64,000 nt of DNA. It comes from MedAcidi-G1 sp000817085 (GTDB lineage Bacteria > Actinomycetota > Acidimicrobiia > Acidimicrobiales > MedAcidi-G1). Shown one piece after another: positions 1-8,477 of the stretch. Numbering within the stretch: position 1 is the first letter of the stretch; each line of letters starts with the position of its first letter. The DNA is taken from NCBI GenBank assembly GCA_045568635.1, contig JBJLAO010000003.1:186001-250000 (forward strand), read 5' to 3'. A program made the position numbers and the translations under genes. The notes beneath the pieces were generated by a model. It was not told the DNA's origin. It made no database searches and was given only the letters and a program-made list of their open reading frames with translations.

Positions 1-269
1 GGTTCGTCTATCGGTAAAAGAACCAAATTATTAACCCCAACACTTGCCGCATATCTAAGTTGCTCTTCGGCAGCTTCAGGTCCCAGTGTAATTACAGTGA
101 CTTCACCGTCATGAGTTTCTGCTATTTGAACTGCTTCTTCAACAGCACACTCTTCATGGGGGCTAGTAGTGAATCCCAAATGTGTAGAATCTACTTCGAA
201 CCCATCTTCTGTAACATTTATTCTTGCTCCCGGCGCTGGCACTCGTTTAACACAAACAAGAATTTTCAA
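1..269 (-). CDS. etfB: Electron transfer flavoprotein beta subunit (N-terminal part, runs off window)
   Basis: The minus strand encodes 89 codons opening L/M-K-I-L-V-C-V-K-R-V-P, the classic EtfB start, followed by the family's TSPHEECAVEEA and TVITLGPE segments. EtfB with EtfA accepts electrons from flavin dehydrogenases and passes them to the respiratory quinone pool. A TTG start at 267-269 is chosen because an in-frame TGA (276-278) lies three codons upstream and is the stop of the preceding gene. AAGG sits about 13 bases upstream. The gap to the dimethylglycine dehydrogenase-like gene is only 6 bases, so the two are very probably one operon, and ETF is the likely electron acceptor of that enzyme. 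The rest of the gene, and any etfA, lie outside the window. Confidence 0.88.
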   Translation of the reverse strand, partial: MKILVCVKRVPAPGARINVTEDGFEVDSTHLGFTTSPHEECAVEEAVQIAETHDGEVTVITLGPEAAEEQLRYAASVGVNNLVLLPIDE

Positions 270-275
270 TTCAAA

Positions 276-2798
276 TCAACCCTTCATCCTTAAATCATCT
301 GGATCAAATATTCCCCCAGATCCTACGACTGCAACTTCCACAGGAAAAACCTCATTCATATACATGACCTGTAGTTTGGTTCCTTCCACTGCATATTCCG
401 GAGGAAGATAAGACATCAAAACATACTCTCCAACTGACGGTGCATTTCCAGCTGTTGTAACTCGTGAAACTCGACCTTTTGAATCAACAATCCGCTCGTT
501 ATCAAGAGTTAAAATTGGCTCATTACCGCCCTGCATGTAGCGCTGCCTGCCTTGAGAATCAGTCAAATCCTCAACAATTAAAGTACAAAGAATAGTAGAT
601 AGATCTTCGTCACGCATTTTCAAGTAAGCATCTTTACCAATGAAATCAGCTGCTTTTACTTTTGGTCTTGCTAAACCGGCTTCAACTGGATTGTATTCAG
701 ATTCAAGTTCAGCCCCCATTAGTCTGTAACTCTTTTCCATTCTTCCCGTGAGGCCGTACACTCCAATACCAACTGGGACTATCTCATATTCCTGACCTGT
801 TTCCCAAAGAGCGTCCCACAAGGCTGGGCCATCTTCCCAAGATGTGTAAATTTCCCATCCGGTGTCTCCCACGTATGAAATTCGGAAAAGACTACATTCA
901 ACTCCTGCAATATCTCCATCTATCACGTGACCATATGGAGAGCCCTCTTGAGATAAATCTAAGTTTGTCAACTGTCGCAAAACTTCCGGTGCTCTTGGAC
1001 CCCATAATCCAATTGTGCATATTTCTCTGGTTTTATCCGTAACCGTAACCGAACCATCTCTGGGCATATGTTTACGCATCCAAAAAGAATCTCTACCACC
1101 ATCAAAAGCGCCAGTAACAACTCGTACATGCTCTTCTCCAAGACGCATCATTGTTAGATCAGAATGGAAGCCTCCATTCTGTGTGAGCCAAGGTGTATAA
1201 ACTGCTCTACCTACTGGAACATCTATTTTATTAACTGCCAAATACTCGGCGTATTCAACTGCGCCTGACCCTGTGATATCAAATATTTGAAATGCACTTA
1301 AATCGACCATTCCAACATTTTCACGAAGTGCCAAATGCTCTGCATTGATAATGGGAGACCACCATCTACTATCCCACTCTGCCTCTCGCTCTTTAATTCC
1401 ATACTTATCAACTAATGCCGCATTATGTTCGTACCACTGAGGTCGTTCCCATACACGAGCTTCATAAAAAACTGCTCCAAGTTTTTCCTCTCGTGAGTAA
1501 AACGGACTTTTTGCCTGTCCCCTATTGCTTTCCCACTGCTCACTAGGGTGAACGATTCCATAGGTTTTGTTGAAATGCTCTGTAGCACGTGCACAAATGT
1601 GGTCGTAATCTCGCTCTTCGGGATATAAACGCGCGATATCGGATCCGTGAGGATCCGTAAGATGTGGATACCCATAAGTCATCCATTCAGCGATCAGTTG
1701 GGCAATACTAGGACCTTCTTTAACCCAAACAGCTGCTGCAGACCACAAGTTTTCTACCTCAACTGTTTCACCAAGCACTGGCATTGCGTCTGGTGTTAAT
1801 GACAAAAGCCCATCTATTGCATACTTTATTTCTGCATCTCCAAGCATGTCCATCAACTCGATAGCTTGTTCCATCTGGGGATCAAAGTCTTCCTGACTCA
1901 GTGGCAACTCCGTTGGCGATAGGGCTGCTTCTTCATTAGAGGGAATTGAATCTGGGTGATGAAGAATTGCCCTGTGAGCATAGGACCCCACCTCCATTGA
2001 ACCAGCTGTCTGACGCTCATAACAGAAAGTGTCCATATCACGAACAATTGGATAGCCAATTTCGTTATTTGTTTCCGCAAGTACATCTATTGGCCCCACA
2101 TCAGCCATCTGATGGACTGCAGGAGTCAACGGAATTGTTGCTCCTGCCATATTTGCGACCCGATTAGACCAGACTCCACACGCAATAACCACATATTCTG
2201 CTTGAATCCGCCCCCGTGTTGTAACTACAGCCGTTACTTTTGAGATACCAACCTCATCTTCATTCGTTTCAACATCCAAAACTTCAGTATTTGCAAAAAC
2301 TTCGAGATTTCCAGCTTGTTGAGCTTTTTGTCTCATCTTGGTGCCTGTTTCCAATGAATCAACCACAGAAACGCTGGGGGTATAAAAACCTCCGATTATG
2401 ACTTCTTCATTTATGAAAGGAACCATCTCCTTAACTTCTTCTGGTGTTAGGAGTTTAGATTCGATACCCCAAGCTTTTGCGGAAGTCATTCTCCGCCTAA
2501 ATTCTTCGAGACGAACCTCATCGCGCGCTACTTCTATTCCTCCTGGGACAGTCTGCATACCAAGCGTTCCATACTGCCGCTGAGACTCATAGGTCAAAAA
2601 AGCCATTTCTTTGTTGTGGTCTACTGGAAAAATAAAATTTGATGCATGGCCAGTTGACCCACCGGGGTTTGGCAGCGGACCTTTATCTATTTGAACAATA
2701 TCAGTCCAACCTAAATCAGATAAGTGACCTACTAGACAGTTCCCAACAATGCCTGCCCCAATAACGACTACTTTTGCATTTTCGGGAAAATCACTCAC
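276..2798 (-). CDS. Dimethylglycine/sarcosine dehydrogenase-like folate-linked flavoprotein
   Basis: An 840-residue protein with an N-terminal FAD-binding DAO domain (GAGIVG at residues 14-19) and a C-terminal GcvT-like folate-binding half (about 430-840). This is the usual architecture and length of dimethylglycine and sarcosine dehydrogenases. His51 in GGSTGHAS aligns with the histidine that carries covalent FAD in the mammalian enzymes (usually GSTWHAAG), so covalent flavin is plausible. The family reaction is oxidative N-demethylation, handing the methyl carbon to tetrahydrofolate as 5,10-methylene-THF and electrons to ETF. The etfB gene follows after 6 bases, which supports this electron route. 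The divergent methyl-transfer operon would produce dimethylglycine if its substrate is glycine betaine. Sarcosine or another N-methyl amine remain possible substrates. Confidence 0.85.
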   Translation of the reverse strand: MSDFPENAKVVVIGAGIVGNCLVGHLSDLGWTDIVQIDKGPLPNPGGSTGHASNFIFPVDHNKEMAFLTYESQRQYGTLGMQTVPGGIEVARDEVRLEEFRRRMTSAKAWGIESKLLTPEEVKEMVPFINEEVIIGGFYTPSVSVVDSLETGTKMRQKAQQAGNLEVFANTEVLDVETNEDEVGISKVTAVVTTRGRIQAEYVVIACGVWSNRVANMAGATIPLTPAVHQMADVGPIDVLAETNNEIGYPIVRDMDTFCYERQTAGSMEVGSYAHRAILHHPDSIPSNEEAALSPTELPLSQEDFDPQMEQAIELMDMLGDAEIKYAIDGLLSLTPDAMPVLGETVEVENLWSAAAVWVKEGPSIAQLIAEWMTYGYPHLTDPHGSDIARLYPEERDYDHICARATEHFNKTYGIVHPSEQWESNRGQAKSPFYSREEKLGAVFYEARVWERPQWYEHNAALVDKYGIKEREAEWDSRWWSPIINAEHLALRENVGMVDLSAFQIFDITGSGAVEYAEYLAVNKIDVPVGRAVYTPWLTQNGGFHSDLTMMRLGEEHVRVVTGAFDGGRDSFWMRKHMPRDGSVTVTDKTREICTIGLWGPRAPEVLRQLTNLDLSQEGSPYGHVIDGDIAGVECSLFRISYVGDTGWEIYTSWEDGPALWDALWETGQEYEIVPVGIGVYGLTGRMEKSYRLMGAELESEYNPVEAGLARPKVKAADFIGKDAYLKMRDEDLSTILCTLIVEDLTDSQGRQRYMQGGNEPILTLDNERIVDSKGRVSRVTTAGNAPSVGEYVLMSYLPPEYAVEGTKLQVMYMNEVFPVEVAVVGSGGIFDPDDLRMKG

Positions 2799-2930
2799 TC
2801 TTACTCCTAAATATCAAATCGAAACCATTAACTTATCTATTAAAGTCTTTCAAATAAGCAAAAAGCGCTAATGAAACAACGAGAAATGTTACCTAATTTA
2901 TTGCAAATCCCTTCGATCCAGCGAAAGTAT

Positions 2931-3677
2931 TTATTTTTTAGGTATTAACTCTTTAGACATTTTTTTTGCCTGATTGACTAATAGGTCAGAAATAGTCTTT
3001 TTCATTGATTTATCGGGAAAGCGGTAACTCGGACCATGAACATGAAGAGCTCCTAATATGTTTCCATCTTCAGCAAAGACTGGAGCGGCAATAGAATTTA
3101 TACCATCTGAAAACTCTTCCATACCCCAGCAAAATCCATCTATTTTAATTCTTTTCAAACGATTAATTATCTCAGACTTATTTACAACTGTCTTTGGTGT
3201 ATACCGTTCCAATTTTCTATCTAAAAAACCCTGAACAGCTTTTTTAGGCCAATGAGCCAAAACCACCAAACCTGATGGAACTACATGCATTGGAATACGA
3301 GTTCCAGTCCAATCGCGTATCTGAACTGGATTAACAGAATTAACTTGTCCAACATACTGAACCTCATAGCCAGATGGGATTGATAAACCTGTATTTTCAA
3401 AAAGTTTATCCACCAAACTAACCATATGAGGTCTGGCTATGACTAAAAGACTTTCCGCTTTATTTGCCTGAGCTGACATTTGGAGAATTCTTGGACCAAG
3501 CTTGTATTCATAACCATCATCTATTCTTTCTACAGCTTCTGAATCCTCTAGTGCAGCTAGAAGACGCGCAACTGTAGAAGTAGGTAATTCTACGCGCCTA
3601 GATAAATCACTGATTCCTCCAGGCTTTTCCGCTAATTTCCTAAGGATTAAAAAAGCTCGATCAATACTCTGGACCAT
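2931..3677 (-). CDS. IclR-family transcriptional regulator
   Basis: A 248-residue protein with an N-terminal winged helix-turn-helix (residues about 1-65, including GGISDLSRRVELPTSTVARL) and a C-terminal IclR effector-binding domain ending in the ALHVHGPSYRF region. The length is typical for IclR regulators. It is divergent from the corrinoid methyl-transfer operon and codirectional with, and upstream of, the dimethylglycine dehydrogenase-like gene. Two TTCC-N8-GGAA dyads lie in the shared promoter region, one near each divergent gene, and two more lie before the formate-THF ligase gene. This points to autoregulation and control of the whole one-carbon island. The effector is unknown; a betaine, dimethylglycine or a folate-linked intermediate would fit the context. 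Confidence 0.92.
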   Translation of the reverse strand: MVQSIDRAFLILRKLAEKPGGISDLSRRVELPTSTVARLLAALEDSEAVERIDDGYEYKLGPRILQMSAQANKAESLLVIARPHMVSLVDKLFENTGLSIPSGYEVQYVGQVNSVNPVQIRDWTGTRIPMHVVPSGLVVLAHWPKKAVQGFLDRKLERYTPKTVVNKSEIINRLKRIKIDGFCWGMEEFSDGINSIAAPVFAEDGNILGALHVHGPSYRFPDKSMKKTISDLLVNQAKKMSKELIPKK

Positions 3678-3712
3678 ATTACTTGGACCTCTTTAAACAA
3701 CATAAAATAGTT

Positions 3713-3728
3713 TTCCGCGATACGGGAA
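3713..3728. promoter_or_regulatory. Candidate IclR operator site A (TTCC-N8-GGAA)
   Basis: TTCCGCGATACGGGAA is an imperfect dyad with TTCC and GGAA arms separated by 8 bases, 36 bases upstream of the iclR start. The same arms and spacing recur at 3799-3814 and, with small changes, at 10021-10036 and 10041-10056. IclR-family operators commonly have TTCC/GGAA arms. Assignment to this regulator is inference. Confidence 0.55.
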
Positions 3729-3798
3729 GAAATAAGCAAAACATGGATCTTCGCTCCATTAATTGTTAGATTTATAGACTATACGGCTTTATAAGACT

Positions 3799-3814
3799 TT
3801 CCCGCATAATGGAA
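3799..3814. promoter_or_regulatory. Candidate IclR operator site B (TTCC-N8-GGAA)
   Basis: TTCCCGCATAATGGAA, arms TTCC and GGAA with an 8-base spacer, ends 32 bases before the corrinoid-protein start. It is closest to site D before formate-THF ligase (shared TTTCCCGC and TGG). Its position close to the start fits repression by a regulator overlapping the promoter or initially transcribed region. Confidence 0.55.
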
Positions 3815-3846
3815 AAGGTGATTTTTAACCTAAGATCGGAGTTCAA

Positions 3847-4563
3847 ATGAACGAAGAAAATGATGCAATTGAAATTGACGATATCGATTTATCAAGTCTT
3901 TCTGATGATGATCTAGTTGCACAAATGCACGACGACCTTTATGACGGATTAGGTGAAGAAATTGGTGAAGGAACAGACATTCTCCTATCCAGAAATTGGG
4001 ATCCTAAGAAAGTCCTCGATGAAGCATTAGTAGCTGGAATGAAAGTTGTTGGAGAAGATTTTCGCGATGGAATCTTATTCGTACCTGAAGTCCTGCTAGC
4101 AGCTAATGCGATGAAGGTAGGGATGGCTATCCTCCGTCCTCTTTTGGCGGAGACCGGTGCTGAACCTATTGGGAAAGTAGTAATCGGGACGGTAAAAGGA
4201 GATATTCACGATATTGGTAAAAATCTCGTGGGAATGATGCTTGAAGGTGCCGGTTTTGAAGTGATAGACCTAGGTATTAATACTGATGTGGAAGAATTTC
4301 TGGGGGCCCTGGATGAACACAAACCCGACATTCTTGGAATGTCAGCTCTTTTAACAACAACAATGCCTTACATGAAAGTTGTTATTGAAACTCTCATAGA
4401 AAAAAGCCTCAGAGAGGAATACCTCGTAATCGTGGGCGGAGCACCATTAAACGAAGAATTTGGTGAGGCTATAGGTGCCGATGCCTACTGTCGTGATGCG
4501 GCAGTGGCCGCCGACACAGCACAGAGATTGATATCTGAACGCCGAGCAACCGCTTCTGTTTAG
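3847..4563 (+). CDS. Corrinoid (B12-binding) methyl-carrier protein, MtbC/MtgC type
   Basis: A 238-residue protein with the B12-binding cap followed by a Rossmann-like cobalamin domain. The DxHxxG motif is intact as DIHDIG (residues 119-124), with His121 the expected lower axial cobalt ligand. The family carries a methyl group on cobalt between a substrate-specific methyltransferase (here the MttB-superfamily protein) and the acceptor methyltransferase (here the THF enzyme). It starts with GGAG five bases before ATG and heads the operon. The first 45 residues are strikingly acidic (DDIDLSSLSDDDL), an extension relative to typical MtbC proteins. It opposes the Arg-rich tails on its three likely partner enzymes encoded downstream. 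Confidence 0.93.
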   Translation: MNEENDAIEIDDIDLSSLSDDDLVAQMHDDLYDGLGEEIGEGTDILLSRNWDPKKVLDEALVAGMKVVGEDFRDGILFVPEVLLAANAMKVGMAILRPLLAETGAEPIGKVVIGTVKGDIHDIGKNLVGMMLEGAGFEVIDLGINTDVEEFLGALDEHKPDILGMSALLTTTMPYMKVVIETLIEKSLREEYLVIVGGAPLNEEFGEAIGADAYCRDAAVAADTAQRLISERRATASV

Positions 4564-4586
4564 TTATCAAATTATTCTGAAGCTAC

Positions 4587-5216
4587 ATGATGTCAACTTG
4601 CAACAAAACTCTGATTATTGCTTGTGGCGCACTAGCACGTGAACTTTCTGAAGTTGTTTCTATAAACAATCTCAAACACATAGAAGTTGAATGTCTACCT
4701 GCTTCTTACCACAATTCTCCAGACAAAATTCCTGCTGCTTTGGAAGAACGGATTTTGAAACATTCAGCTGATTATGAACAGATTTTCGTTGGGTATGCAG
4801 ACTGTGGAACTGGTGGAAAAGTTGACAAAGTTTGTGAAAAATTTGGTTTAAAAAGGCTTTCCGGATCACACTGTTATGAGTTTTTTGCCGGTAGAGAAAA
4901 CTTTGCAAATATCCAAGAAAATAATATTGGTTCTTTCTACTTGACAGATTTCCTTGTCAGACATTTTGAACGATTAGTTATAAAGGCTCTTTGGATCGAT
5001 ACACACCCAGAACTTCTAAATGAATATTTTGGTAACTACACCCAAGTCGTTTATCTAGCACAGACCGACGACCCTAAACTTGAGGAATTAGCGCGTGAGG
5101 CCGCAAAAAAATTAGGATTAGAACTTGTAATTAAAAAAACCGATTACGGTGACTTGGAACCTGAGATCATTTCATTAAGCACCAGCAAAGAACCTAAAGT
5201 AAGCAACTTGAGCTGA
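4587..5216 (+). CDS. DUF1638 family protein
   Basis: A 209-residue protein opening KTLIIACGALARELSEV, with a central GYADCGTGG motif and a later YLAQTDDPKLEELAREAA segment, all features of DUF1638. The biochemical role of this family is not established; members are often seen next to corrinoid methyltransferase genes. Conserved cysteines in IACGAL, DCGTGG and GSHCYEFF could bind a metal or cofactor (inference). The gene follows the corrinoid protein by 23 bases. An upstream second Met (residue 2) gives an almost identical start. Cotranscription with all methyl-transfer components suggests a role in cofactor handling, substrate delivery or corrinoid maturation. Confidence 0.8.
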   Translation: MMSTCNKTLIIACGALARELSEVVSINNLKHIEVECLPASYHNSPDKIPAALEERILKHSADYEQIFVGYADCGTGGKVDKVCEKFGLKRLSGSHCYEFFAGRENFANIQENNIGSFYLTDFLVRHFERLVIKALWIDTHPELLNEYFGNYTQVVYLAQTDDPKLEELAREAAKKLGLELVIKKTDYGDLEPEIISLSTSKEPKVSNLS

Positions 5217-5233
5217 GAGAACAGTTGAATTGA

Positions 5234-5554
5234 ATGCCTTTTAAACTAATCATTATTTACTGGCGCGATATACCCGCTCAAGTGACCGCTCAAAAAGGGC
5301 GCACACGCGAGAAAGCACTTTTGGAGGCACGCTTCCAACATGCGATTGACCGTGCTGCAGCTGTCGCAGGTTTAACGGATACTGATAGCTATATTGCTCA
5401 GTGGAAAAGAGAAACTTTTGCCTGTGAGGGAGATATGGCAGAAGCAGTTGCTAAAGAAGCTTCAAAAATAGAAGATTCATACACTGCTGAACGACTTGAA
5501 CAACTTGTACAACAAGGCGGTGTCGAAAATAATGATGGAAAAGTCATTGCCTAA
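5234..5554 (+). CDS. Small 'virulence factor'-domain family protein
   Basis: A 106-residue protein beginning MPFKLIIIYWRDIPAQV, with GRTREKALLEARFQHAIDRAA in the middle. It resembles the small family filed in Pfam as 'virulence factor', a historical name with no known biochemistry. There is no signal peptide or membrane segment. The gene sits 17 bases after the DUF1638 gene and 9 bases before the THF methyltransferase gene, inside the corrinoid operon. Its size and position suggest an accessory or chaperone subunit of the methyl-transfer complex; this is inference. Its start has only a weak ribosome site, so translational coupling to the gene before is likely. Confidence 0.72.
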   Translation: MPFKLIIIYWRDIPAQVTAQKGRTREKALLEARFQHAIDRAAAVAGLTDTDSYIAQWKRETFACEGDMAEAVAKEASKIEDSYTAERLEQLVQQGGVENNDGKVIA

Positions 5555-5563
5555 AGGAGAAAA

Positions 5564-6451
5564 ATGGCCCAAACAGTAATCAGCTCAGCTTCAAAAGAGG
5601 TAGTAATAGGTTTTGGGCATCCCTTTGTGATGATTGGCGAACGAATCAACCCAACCGGCAGGAAACTTCTTGCAGAAGAAATGAAAAACGATGACTTTAG
5701 TAGAGTTGAAGCGGATGCCATTGCACAAGTCGAAGCAGGGGCTCACATGCTCGATGTAAATGCTGGAATACCCCTGGCAGACGAACCCGCGCTGCTTGCG
5801 AAAGCTATAAAAACCGTTCAAGCAGTTACAGATGTTCCTCTTTCTATTGATTCTTCAATCATTGAAGCCCTTGAGTCAGGTTTATCTGTATATGAAGGGA
5901 AACCGTTAATCAACTCAGTAACTGGTGAGGAAGAAGTTCTTGAAAGAGTTCTACCGTTAGTAGCAGCGAGTGAAGCAGCTGTGGTAGCTATTTCCAATGA
6001 TGAAACCGGAATTTCTGAAGACCCAAACGTAAGATTTATGGTCGCAAAACGAATAGTCGAAAGGGCTGCGGACCATGGAATTCCGGCCCATGATGTCGTC
6101 GTTGATCCTTTAGTTATGCCAATAGGTGCTATGGCGGATGCAGGAAATCAAGTCTTCACTTTAGTCAGGCGACTAAGGGAAGAACTCGGTGTAAATACGA
6201 CTTGTGGAGCTTCTAATGTAAGTTTCGGACTCCCCAATCGTCATGCAATTACAGGGGCCTTTTTATCCATGGCTATTTCTCACGGAATGACTTCCGCTAT
6301 CATGAACCCACTTCATGCCGAAGTAAAAACCGCTATTCAGGCTGCCGATGTTCTTACTGGACAAGATGCAAATTGTGCAGCATGGATAGAAACACACAGA
6401 GACCCGGATGCCTCCACTAGAACAAGAAGAAGCGGACGCAGAAGAAGTTAA
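5564..6451 (+). CDS. Methyl-corrinoid:tetrahydrofolate methyltransferase (pterin-binding)
   Basis: A 295-residue TIM-barrel protein of the pterin-binding methyltransferase family (AcsE, MtgA, MetH-like). Visible motifs include GERINPTGR near residue 27, an AQVEAGAHMLDVNAG strand, the PLSIDSS loop, and NCAAWIE near the end. The expected reaction is transfer of the cobalt-bound methyl group to tetrahydrofolate, giving 5-methyl-THF. AAAGGAG lies four bases before the ATG. The last 13 residues form an Arg-rich tail (STRTRRSGRRRS) beyond the catalytic fold. This gene separates a betaine/THF-type pathway from a methanogenic one, where the acceptor would be coenzyme M. Neighbouring fhs and metF-like genes can then oxidise methyl-THF to formate. 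Confidence 0.9.
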   Translation: MAQTVISSASKEVVIGFGHPFVMIGERINPTGRKLLAEEMKNDDFSRVEADAIAQVEAGAHMLDVNAGIPLADEPALLAKAIKTVQAVTDVPLSIDSSIIEALESGLSVYEGKPLINSVTGEEEVLERVLPLVAASEAAVVAISNDETGISEDPNVRFMVAKRIVERAADHGIPAHDVVVDPLVMPIGAMADAGNQVFTLVRRLREELGVNTTCGASNVSFGLPNRHAITGAFLSMAISHGMTSAIMNPLHAEVKTAIQAADVLTGQDANCAAWIETHRDPDASTRTRRSGRRRS

Positions 6452-6479
6452 ATAAAAATCTAAAGAAACATCAGATCCT

Positions 6480-8477
6480 ATGGAAACTAATAAAGAAAAA
6501 AGTCTTGTAGTTTTTACTCCATCTGGTCACCGCGACTACTTCGAGAACGGTTCAACTCTTCTTGAAGCAGCAAGAAAACTTGGGGTTGACCTTGATTCAG
6601 TTTGTGGAGGTCGCGGTATTTGTGGTCGCTGTCAGATTGAACCAGCTTTTGGTGAATTTGCAAAGCATAAAATAAACGCCCAAGAAGAGAACATCAGTGC
6701 TCCCGGTGATCTGGAGGTCAACTACAAGGGTCGTAAAGAGATGGGGAAAAACAGACGGCTTGCTTGTTCAGCAAAAATTAATGGAGATCTAATAATAGAT
6801 ATCCCACCAGATAGTCATATACATAAACAAGTAATTCGGAAAACAGTGGACCTAACTGATCTTACAATTGAACCCTTAATTTCTTTACATTTTGTGGAAA
6901 CTGAAAAGAGAGTTGACAATAAGTCTTTTGATCCGCTGCTTCTCTCCTTGCAAGAACAATGGGGTTTGAATAACTTAAAAAACGAAATCAAAGAAAAAGG
7001 ATTGCCTGCTTCTAATGGGACTTATACAGCAGTTGTTAGAGACGGGAAATCGTTAGTCGCAGTTTGGCCAGGTTTTAAAGATCAAGTATTTGGAATAGCT
7101 ATTGATGTGGGATCAACAACTATTGCCGGACATTTATGTGACCTTCTATCAGGTGAAGTTCTAGCAAGTGCTGGGGTTATGAATCCACAAATTCGTTTTG
7201 GGGAAGATCTAATGAGCAGAGTTTCTTACGTGATGATGAATAAAGGTGCTGAAAATGAGCTAACAGAAGTAGTTCAAGATGCGCTTAACGACCTTGTTGG
7301 TGAATTGTGTGATAATTCAAACACTAACCGCGAAGACGTCTTTGAGATCACTTTGGTCGGAAATCCAATCATGCATCATTTATTTCTCGGTTATGACCCA
7401 ACTCCATTGGGTGTTGCGCCATTTACTCTGTTCGAGGACAAAGCAATAGATACAACTGCTATAAATTTGTCTATTCAAGCTAACTCTGCGACCAGAGTTC
7501 ATGTTTTACCTTGTATAGCCGGCCATGTTGGAGCTGATACGGCAGGTGTACTTTTAGCAACAAAGCCTCAACAAACAGATGGAATAAATCTAGTAGTGGA
7601 TGTTGGTACAAATGCAGAAATTCTCTTGGCTGGAAAAGGAAGAATACTCGCTGCATCAAGTCCTACAGGGCCTGCTTTCGAGGGTGCACAAATAAATAGT
7701 GGTCAGAGAGCTACTCCAGGAGCCATAGAGCGGGTCAGGATAAGTCCCGAAAGCGGAAAAGCTCGTTTCAAAGTTATAGGTATAGAACCATGGTCCGATG
7801 AAGAGGGTTTTTCGGATGCAATCAAAAAAACTGGGGTCACAGGAATTTGTGGTTCAGGAATTATAGAAGTAGTTGCTGAATTGCTTTTAGCTAAATTAAT
7901 GACTGCAGATGGCGTCATAGGAGGCGAAGGAACAAATCCTTCTAAATATATAGAACCTGATGGTCGAACTTTTTCATATGTTTTATACAAGTCTCCTGAC
8001 GAAGGAAAGATTATCTCAGTAACGCAAAATGATGTGAGAGCAGTACAACTAGCAAAAGCAGCTCTTTATGCCGGGGTGAGATTGTTAATGGACTATTTGG
8101 AAACTGATCAAATTGATTCAATACAGCTTGCAGGTGCCTTTGGTAGCCATATAGATACAACTAGAGCAACTGTTCTGGGTTTGATACCAGACTGCCAAAA
8201 AGAAAAAGTTTCTTCAGTTGGTAATGCTGCAGGTTCTGGGGCTGTCATGGCATTACTTTCTAAGTCATCACGGGAAGAAATTCAAACTTTAGTTAATGAC
8301 ATTGAAAAAATTGAAATTGCAACAGAGGTTGCTTTTCAAGATCACTTTGTAGAAGCTATGGCTATACCCCACAAAACTGCCAACTATCCGTTTCTTAGTT
8401 CATATGTAGATCTACCCCAAAAAAGCAAAGCAACAAAACCTACACGAAAAAATAGACGCACTAGAGAAAGAAATTGA
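6480..8477 (+). CDS. Corrinoid-reactivating ferredoxin/ASKHA ATPase (RamA/RACo-like, DUF4445)
   Basis: A 665-residue protein. The N-terminal domain has a plant-type [2Fe-2S] pattern, Cys42-x5-Cys48-x2-Cys51 with Cys96. The rest is an ASKHA ATPase fold with phosphate loops at GIAIDVGSTTIAG (about residue 205) and NLVVDVGTNAEI (about 365). Such proteins reduce adventitiously oxidised Co(II) corrinoid back to active Co(I) using ATP. This is needed for any corrinoid methyltransferase and especially in an oxygen-exposed cell. The C-terminus ends in a basic tail (KPTRKNRRTRERN). The stop codon is directly followed by the ATG of the MttB-type gene, so the two are translationally coupled. Confidence 0.9.
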   Translation: METNKEKSLVVFTPSGHRDYFENGSTLLEAARKLGVDLDSVCGGRGICGRCQIEPAFGEFAKHKINAQEENISAPGDLEVNYKGRKEMGKNRRLACSAKINGDLIIDIPPDSHIHKQVIRKTVDLTDLTIEPLISLHFVETEKRVDNKSFDPLLLSLQEQWGLNNLKNEIKEKGLPASNGTYTAVVRDGKSLVAVWPGFKDQVFGIAIDVGSTTIAGHLCDLLSGEVLASAGVMNPQIRFGEDLMSRVSYVMMNKGAENELTEVVQDALNDLVGELCDNSNTNREDVFEITLVGNPIMHHLFLGYDPTPLGVAPFTLFEDKAIDTTAINLSIQANSATRVHVLPCIAGHVGADTAGVLLATKPQQTDGINLVVDVGTNAEILLAGKGRILAASSPTGPAFEGAQINSGQRATPGAIERVRISPESGKARFKVIGIEPWSDEEGFSDAIKKTGVTGICGSGIIEVVAELLLAKLMTADGVIGGEGTNPSKYIEPDGRTFSYVLYKSPDEGKIISVTQNDVRAVQLAKAALYAGVRLLMDYLETDQIDSIQLAGAFGSHIDTTRATVLGLIPDCQKEKVSSVGNAAGSGAVMALLSKSSREEIQTLVNDIEKIEIATEVAFQDHFVEAMAIPHKTANYPFLSSYVDLPQKSKATKPTRKNRRTRERN

